A stretch of DNA of 64,000 bases from Aeromicrobium massiliense JC14 (GTDB taxonomy: Bacteria; Actinomycetota; Actinomycetes; Propionibacteriales; Nocardioidaceae), in the NCBI RefSeq assembly GCF_000312105.1, contig NZ_HE978638.1, forward strand, positions 426,386 through 490,385, read 5' to 3'. A program made the translations under genes and the position numbers. The notes under the pieces are model-generated. The model worked only from the letters and a program-made list of their open reading frames with translations. It made no database searches and was not told where the DNA came from. Positions 59,327 to 64,000 of this stretch are shown here, in pieces. Position 1 is the first letter of the stretch; each line of letters begins with the position of its first letter.

Positions 59327-61036
59327 TCAGTGCTGCTTCGGCACGCCCGTCTCCGAGACGCCCGCGAACTCCTGGCCCAGCTCCACGGGATGACCCTCGT
59401 GGCCGGCGAAGTGCTCGAGCGCGTGCTCGACGTCGTGCGTGGTCGGCTTGTCGTGCGCGCCGGCGTAGTACCAGCGGCGGACCTTGTCGCGGCGCTTGGC
59501 CTTGCGACGGGCCTTGCCGGTCAGCTCGACGCCGTTCTCGTCGACCAGCGGCGTCTCGGTCAGCTCGGGGAGCCGCTCGTGGTTGGTGATCGCGTACTGG
59601 CGGTTGACCTCCAGCGGAGCGTGACGCTCGCTGTAGGTGCCGTCCGGCGTGCGCTCCAGGACCCCGGTCTCGTAGCCGTGCAGGACGCGCTCGGCGTCCG
59701 CACGCTGCAGGCCGATGCAGATGCGCTTGGTGACGATGTAGGCGACGACCGGGAAGACGAAGAACCCGATCCGGAACACCCACGTGATCGCGAAGATGTC
59801 CATGTTGAACTGCGTGGCGATGATGTCGTTGCCGCCCGCGGCCCACAGCACGCCGTACGCGGTGACGCCGGCCGCGCCGAGAGCGGTGCGGGTGGGCGCG
59901 TTGCGCGGACGGACCAGCAGGTGGTGCTCACGGTCGTCGCCGGTGATCCAGCGCTCGACGAACGGCCAGGCCGCCAGGATGACGAACAGGGACGTCAGGC
60001 CGCCGACGGCGGGGATGAAGACGTTCCAGCTCCACGTGTAGTTGAGGAAGCTCCACTCCCAGTTCGGCATGATGCGCACCGCGCCCTCGGCGAAGCCCAT
60101 GTACCAGTCCGGCTGCGAGCCGGCGGTGACCTCGGAGGGGTTGTACGGGCCGTAGACCCAGATCGGGTTGATCTGGATGATCGCGCTCATCACGGCGGTG
60201 AAGCCGAACACGATGAAGAAGAAGCCACCGGCCTTCGCGGCGTACACCGGCAGGACCGGGTAGCCGACGACGTTCTCGTTCGTGCGGCCGGCACCGGGCC
60301 ACTGCGTGTGCTTGTGGTAGACGAGCAGCAGCATGTGGGCGGCGATGAGGCCGAGGATGAGCGCCGGGATCAGCAGGATGTGCGCCATGTAGAGGCGGGG
60401 GATGATCTCGTTGCCCGGGAACTCGCCGCCGAACAGGAAGAACTCGATGTACGAGCCGACGATCGGGATCGAGCGGATCAGGCCGTCGACGAAGCGCAGG
60501 CCGGTGCCCGACAGCAGGTCGTCCGGCAGCGAGTAGCCGGCGAAGCCCTCGACCAGGCCCAGGCCCAGCAGGCCGACGCCGATGAGCCAGTTGACCTCGC
60601 GCGGCTTGCGGTACGCACCCGTGAAGAAGATGCGCAGCATGTGGGCCATCATCGCCGCGATGAACAGCGCGGCGGCCCAGTGGTGGATCTGGCGGACCAG
60701 CAGACCACCGCGGATGTCGAAGGAGATGTCGAGCGTCGAGGCGTAGGCCTGCGACATCTCGACGCCCTGCAGCGGGGCGTACGAGCCGTGGTAGTGCATC
60801 TCGGCCATGCTCGGCTGGAACCACAGCGTCAGGAACGTGCCGCTGAGCAGCAGCACGATGAAGCTGTAGAGCGCGATCTCACCGAGCAGGAACGACCAGT
60901 GGTCGGGGAAGACCTTGCGGATCAGGCCCTTGCTCAGCGAGGCGCCGCCGACCCGCTCGTCGATCCACTTGACCGGACCAGCGGCCTTCTTCGCGAAACC
61001 GGTGTCCTCGACGCGAGGAGTGTCCTCAGCGCTCAT
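59327..61036 (-). CDS. qcrB: Cytochrome bc1 complex cytochrome b subunit
   Basis: 569 residues from ATG 61036, overlapping the qcrA stop by four bases. Eight membrane helices; haem-ligand histidines in R-Q-I-H-H-W-A-A and M-A-H-I-L-L with their partners, the Q-site loop N-P-I-W-V-Y-G-P-Y, and G-Y-S-L-P-D-D. A soluble C-terminal extension of about 130 residues (from about 435) is actinobacterial. Third gene of qcrC-qcrA-qcrB; the product oxidises menaquinol and is the target site of telacebec-type drugs in mycobacteria. Confidence 0.97.
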   Translation of the reverse strand: MSAEDTPRVEDTGFAKKAAGPVKWIDERVGGASLSKGLIRKVFPDHWSFLLGEIALYSFIVLLLSGTFLTLWFQPSMAEMHYHGSYAPLQGVEMSQAYASTLDISFDIRGGLLVRQIHHWAAALFIAAMMAHMLRIFFTGAYRKPREVNWLIGVGLLGLGLVEGFAGYSLPDDLLSGTGLRFVDGLIRSIPIVGSYIEFFLFGGEFPGNEIIPRLYMAHILLIPALILGLIAAHMLLLVYHKHTQWPGAGRTNENVVGYPVLPVYAAKAGGFFFIVFGFTAVMSAIIQINPIWVYGPYNPSEVTAGSQPDWYMGFAEGAVRIMPNWEWSFLNYTWSWNVFIPAVGGLTSLFVILAAWPFVERWITGDDREHHLLVRPRNAPTRTALGAAGVTAYGVLWAAGGNDIIATQFNMDIFAITWVFRIGFFVFPVVAYIVTKRICIGLQRADAERVLHGYETGVLERTPDGTYSERHAPLEVNRQYAITNHERLPELTETPLVDENGVELTGKARRKAKRRDKVRRWYYAGAHDKPTTHDVEHALEHFAGHEGHPVELGQEFAGVSETGVPKQH

Positions 61037-62088
61037 GCCTGATCACCCTTATCGAGCTTCTTCTGGTCGCGGTACAGCTCGGGGTAGCTCGGGGCGACGA
61101 TGTCGGGGAAGTCGCTGGTGGCGATCAGGTACCCCTCCTCGTCAACGGCGAGCGGGAGCTGCGGCAGCGGCCGGTGTGCGGGGCCGAAGATGACCTTGCC
61201 GTTGTCGGCCAGGTCGAACGTCGACTGGTGGCAGGGGCACAGCAGGTGGTGCGTCTGCTGCTCCCACAGGGAGATCGGGCAACCCACGTGGGTGCAGATC
61301 TTGGAGTAGCACAGGATGCCGTCGACGCCCCAGTTCTCCTTGCCCTTGTCGGGCGAGATGTCCTCGGGACGCATGCGGACGACGATCACGGCCGCCTTGC
61401 TCTTGGCCTGGAGCAACTCGGTGCCCTCGACCACGCGCTCGCCCTCGTCGTCGACCTCGTAGAAGACGGCCGGCTCGGCGTTGATGAGCTGGCCGACCTC
61501 GACGTCGGACGGCTTGATCGGCATGCCCGAGACGTCGTTGACGACGCGCATGCCCTTCTTCCAGACGGTCTTCCACTGGCTGTGGGGGAGCGGGCCGAGG
61601 TCGCGCAGGACGACGATGGCCGGCAGGCCCAGGGCGGCCATGGCGCCGAGCATGCTGCGGCGGATCAGCGGGCGGCGGCCGAAGCCGGACTCGCGGTTCG
61701 CGGCGTTGATCGACTCCATGAACGCCGCGCGGTCCTCGGTGGAGGACGCGACCGGGTGGCGCATCTCGACGGCCTCGTGGTCGTCCATGAGCTTCTTGGC
61801 CCACTGGACGGCGCCGACGCCGATGAACAGCAGCGACAGGCCCACGGTGGTGCCGAGCGCGAAGTTCAGCGCCGACCAGCCGAGGAACGTCGCGTCGATG
61901 TCGACGGCGAAGTAGGCGACGCAGAAGCCCAGCGAGAGCAGGATCGCCAGGATGAACAGCGTGCTGACCTGGCGCTCGGCGCGCTTGGCCTGCGCGGGGT
62001 CGACGTCCGTCGGCCGGGGCAGGTGCGCCGGGAGGCCGGGGTTGTCGATCGGCTCCTCGGCGGGAACCGGGGTGACGTCGTGGCTCAT
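61033..62088 (-). CDS. qcrA: Cytochrome bc1 complex Rieske iron-sulfur subunit
   Basis: 351 residues from ATG 62088, overlapping the qcrC stop by four bases. Three membrane helices (about 45-65, 74-95, 150-170), the actinobacterial form, rather than one. The C-terminal Rieske domain binds [2Fe-2S] through C-T-H-V-G-C and C-P-C-H-Q-S. It passes electrons from menaquinol to the haems of QcrC. Confidence 0.97.
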   Translation of the reverse strand: MSHDVTPVPAEEPIDNPGLPAHLPRPTDVDPAQAKRAERQVSTLFILAILLSLGFCVAYFAVDIDATFLGWSALNFALGTTVGLSLLFIGVGAVQWAKKLMDDHEAVEMRHPVASSTEDRAAFMESINAANRESGFGRRPLIRRSMLGAMAALGLPAIVVLRDLGPLPHSQWKTVWKKGMRVVNDVSGMPIKPSDVEVGQLINAEPAVFYEVDDEGERVVEGTELLQAKSKAAVIVVRMRPEDISPDKGKENWGVDGILCYSKICTHVGCPISLWEQQTHHLLCPCHQSTFDLADNGKVIFGPAHRPLPQLPLAVDEEGYLIATSDFPDIVAPSYPELYRDQKKLDKGDQA

Positions 62089-62921
62089 GCGTTCGCCTTC
62101 TTCTTGCTGCGTGCGCCGTGCGCGCCGATCCAGATCGCGAAGACGATGAGGCCTCCGATGCCGACGACCCACACGATCAGGCCGTCGACCACGGGGCCGA
62201 GGCCGCCGCCGCCGAGACCGCCGTAGTTCGGCTGGTCCTGGACCGTCTTGACGTACGCGATGATGTTGCGCTTGTCCTCGGGGGTGAGGACGTCGTCGGA
62301 GAACACCGGCATCTGCTGCGGGCCGGTGACCATGGCCTCGTAGATGTGTGCAGCGGTGACGCCCTCCAGCGAGGGGGCGTAGCGACCGCTGGGCAGGGCT
62401 CCGCCGGCGCCGACGGAGTTGTGGCACGCGGTGCAGTTGGTGCGGAAGAACTCGCCGCCCTCGGCGATCTCCTCCGGCGTGGCGTTCTGCCAGTCCAGGA
62501 CGTCCTCGGACGGGATGGAGGGACCGGCGCCCAGCGTGGCGACGTAGGCGGCCAGCTGCTCGATCTCCTCCTTGTCGTACACGGGGGCCTTGCGCGGGGC
62601 CTGCGGCGCCAGCTGCGCCATCGGCATGCGGCCGGTGCCGACCTGGAAGTCGACCGCCGCGGCGCCGACGCCCACGAGCGACGGGCCGTAGTTGTTGCCG
62701 TCCTTGGTGGTGATGCCCTCACCGTTCTCGCCGTGACAGCTCGCGCAGCCGACGAGGAACAGCTCGCGGCCGGCCTCGACCGTCCGGGAGTCGTCCGCGG
62801 CCGCGGTGGCCGGCGACGTCGGTCGGACGACCGAGTACACGCCGCCGATGACCAAGAGACCCAGGACCAGGACGAGCGCCCCCGCCAGGGGGTGTCGTCG
62901 TCGGGTCGACAGTTTCCGCAC
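62085..62921 (-). CDS. qcrC: Cytochrome bc1 complex dihaem cytochrome c subunit
   Basis: 278 residues from GTG 62921, chosen because TGAGGA lies six bases upstream; TTG 62933 is too close to its ribosome site. One N-terminal helix, two c-type haem sites C-A-S-C-H (about residue 58) and C-T-A-C-H (about 164), and a C-terminal membrane helix (about 247-268) with a Lys-rich end. It passes electrons straight to CtaC, replacing soluble cytochrome c. A TAGCCT -10 (62952-62957, minus) lies between it and ctaE, so it can be transcribed separately. Confidence 0.96.
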   Translation of the reverse strand: MRKLSTRRRHPLAGALVLVLGLLVIGGVYSVVRPTSPATAAADDSRTVEAGRELFLVGCASCHGENGEGITTKDGNNYGPSLVGVGAAAVDFQVGTGRMPMAQLAPQAPRKAPVYDKEEIEQLAAYVATLGAGPSIPSEDVLDWQNATPEEIAEGGEFFRTNCTACHNSVGAGGALPSGRYAPSLEGVTAAHIYEAMVTGPQQMPVFSDDVLTPEDKRNIIAYVKTVQDQPNYGGLGGGGLGPVVDGLIVWVVGIGGLIVFAIWIGAHGARSKKKANA

Positions 62922-62951
62922 GAAGATCCTCAATTCCTCACAGGTGCGACC

Positions 62952-62957
62952 AGGCTA
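62952..62957 (-). promoter_or_regulatory. qcrCAB -10 element
   Basis: TAGCCT on the minus strand in the 72-base gap after ctaE; predicts a leader of about 24 bases. Confidence 0.5.
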
Positions 62958-62993
62958 CTCGCCAGGACCGTACGAAGATGACTTAGGAGACGC

Positions 62994-63632
62994 TCACACG
63001 ATGAGGTAGACCGCGGCGAACAGCGCGATCCAGACCACGTCGACGAAGTGCCAGTAGTAGGAGACGACGATCGCCGAGATCGCCTGCTCGTGGGTGAAGC
63101 GGCGGGCCAGGAAGGTGCGGCCGATCACGAGGAGGAAGGCGAGCAGGCCGCCGACCACGTGGATGCCGTGGAAGCCGGTGGCGAGGTAGAACAGGCTGCC
63201 CCAGGCCGAGCTCTGGATGGTGATGCCCTCGTGGACGAGCTCGGTGTACTCGAACGCCTGGCCGGCGATGAAGACCGAGCCCATCACGTACGTGAGGATG
63301 AACCACTCACGCATGCCCCAGAGCTTGAACTGGTGCAGCTTGCCGGTGCGTCCGGGACGGCCACGCTCGGCGGCGAAGACGCCGAACTGGCAGGTCACCG
63401 AGGACAGCACCAGGATCGTGGTGTTCGCGGCCGCGAACGGGACGTTCAGGTGCGAGTGCTGCTCGCTCCACAGGTCCGGCACGACGTTGCGGGTCGTGAA
63501 CCAGGCCGCGAAGAGGGCCGCGAAGAACATGAGCTCGCTGGCCAGCCACACGATCGTGCCGACAGCCACCGCCGAGGGGCGGCCTTCGGTGCCGTGGAGC
63601 CGGGACGCTGGGATCGCTGAGGTAGTCGCCAC
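62994..63632 (-). CDS. ctaE: Cytochrome c oxidase subunit III
   Basis: 212 residues from GTG 63632; CATAAT (63639-63644, minus) ends six bases upstream, so it is leaderless. Five membrane helices, shorter than the seven of mitochondrial subunit III, as expected in actinobacteria; [17 protein letters not shown] and F-H-G-I-H-V-V-G-G are family marks. Heads the ctaE-qcrCAB cluster, separated from ctaC-ctaD-ctaF on the other strand. Confidence 0.96.
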   Translation of the reverse strand: MATTSAIPASRLHGTEGRPSAVAVGTIVWLASELMFFAALFAAWFTTRNVVPDLWSEQHSHLNVPFAAANTTILVLSSVTCQFGVFAAERGRPGRTGKLHQFKLWGMREWFILTYVMGSVFIAGQAFEYTELVHEGITIQSSAWGSLFYLATGFHGIHVVGGLLAFLLVIGRTFLARRFTHEQAISAIVVSYYWHFVDVVWIALFAAVYLIV

Positions 63633-63638
63633 CCCCTC

Positions 63639-63650
63639 ATTATGTACGAT
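63639..63650. promoter_or_regulatory. Abutting divergent -10 elements of ctaE and the regulator gene
   Basis: CATAAT (63639-63644, minus) and TACGAT (63645-63650, plus) touch each other; each ends six bases before its GTG. Confidence 0.62.
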
Positions 63651-63656
63651 CGCTTC

Positions 63657-64000
63657 GTGAGCGAACGCGACCCCCTGCGTGTGTTGGTCTACAGCGACGA
63701 TCTCACCGTGCGGGCCCAGGTGATTTCCTCCCTCGGCCCGCGTCCGCACCCCGACCTGCCGGCCTTCGACTACGTCGAGGTGGCCACCGAGCCGGTCGTC
63801 TTCCAGCACCTCGACGAGGGCCGGATCGACCTCGTGGTGCTCGACGGCGAGGCGGCTCCGGTGGGCGGCATGGGCATCGCCCGGCAGATGAAGGACGAGA
63901 TCTTCGACGGTCCACCCGTCGTGCTGCTGACCGGACGCCCGCAGGACGCGTGGCTCGCGATCTGGTCGCGGGCCGAGGCCGTCGTGCCGCGCCCGATCGA
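63657..64000 (+). CDS. Response-regulator-like protein, cut off by the window end
   Basis: The first 114 codons are visible from GTG 63657, which lies six bases after TACGAT; ATG 63642 overlaps that element. The visible part resembles a receiver domain: L-R-V-L-V-Y-S-D-D (about 7-15), [11 protein letters not shown] (Asp near 60), and P-P-V-V-L-L-T-G. The usual lysine region reads A-E-A-V-V-P-R-P, without K, so phosphorylation is uncertain. Without the C-terminus its output is unknown. Confidence 0.7.
   Translation, partial: MSERDPLRVLVYSDDLTVRAQVISSLGPRPHPDLPAFDYVEVATEPVVFQHLDEGRIDLVVLDGEAAPVGGMGIARQMKDEIFDGPPVVLLTGRPQDAWLAIWSRAEAVVPRPI

Overview
The window is about 72% G+C with GTG/TTG starts, four-base start/stop overlaps and many leaderless genes, which points to an actinobacterium. 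The right half follows the gene neighbourhood of Mycobacterium tuberculosis Rv2190s-Rv2220 (ctaE-qcrCAB, ctaC, a PfkB kinase, erpA, glycerate kinase, gcvT, pepA, sucB, lipB, lipA, DUF4191, RDD, glnA). Together with GlnR control of glnA and a ctaC-ctaD-ctaF order, a Nocardioidaceae-like member of the Propionibacteriales is my best guess, but genus is not provable here.

Left part, 1-30.2 kb, is an accessory island: a cut-off phospholipase D/cardiolipin synthase, SHOCT and DUF6325 proteins, a sortase-anchored lectin-like surface protein, three SulP anion transporters, two large formylglycine-type sulfatases, a formylglycine-generating enzyme translationally coupled to one of them, a zinc alkylsulfatase, two giant LuxR-type (LAL/MalT-like) regulators, duplicated DUF7144 and DUF1269 proteins, and several membrane proteins (YihY/BrkB, MscS, GAP/SfLAP, AI-2E). 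Nearly every transcription unit in this island carries the same 17-bp palindrome, TCACCCG-nnn-CGGGTGA, with its edge 22-23 bases upstream of a TANNNT-like -10 element. I count 13 copies between 2.2 and 30.2 kb and saw none in the 34 kb that follow. I read this as one undescribed regulon, most simply controlled by the island's own LAL regulators.

Middle part, 30.2-48 kb, is nitrogen and lipoate metabolism and TCA/one-carbon genes: glnA with a textbook GlnR box, RDD, DUF4191, lipA, an inserted histidine kinase/response regulator and Nat-type ABC exporter, lipB, DinB-like and TIGR01777 proteins, the two-lipoyl-domain E2 sucB, a methyltransferase, a serine hydrolase coupled to pepA, and gcvT.

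Right part, 48-64 kb, holds DUF3043, an M48 protease behind a tiny leaderless upstream ORF, an aspartate aminotransferase, glycerate kinase, erpA, the PfkB kinase, ctaC-ctaD-ctaF, a lipoprotein L,D-transpeptidase, and the divergent ctaE / qcrC-qcrA-qcrB respiratory genes, ending inside a response-regulator-like gene. The bcc complex and the aa3 oxidase encoded here form the actinobacterial III2-IV2 supercomplex. No tRNA, rRNA, CRISPR array, insertion sequence or intergenic stretch over 300 bases was seen.
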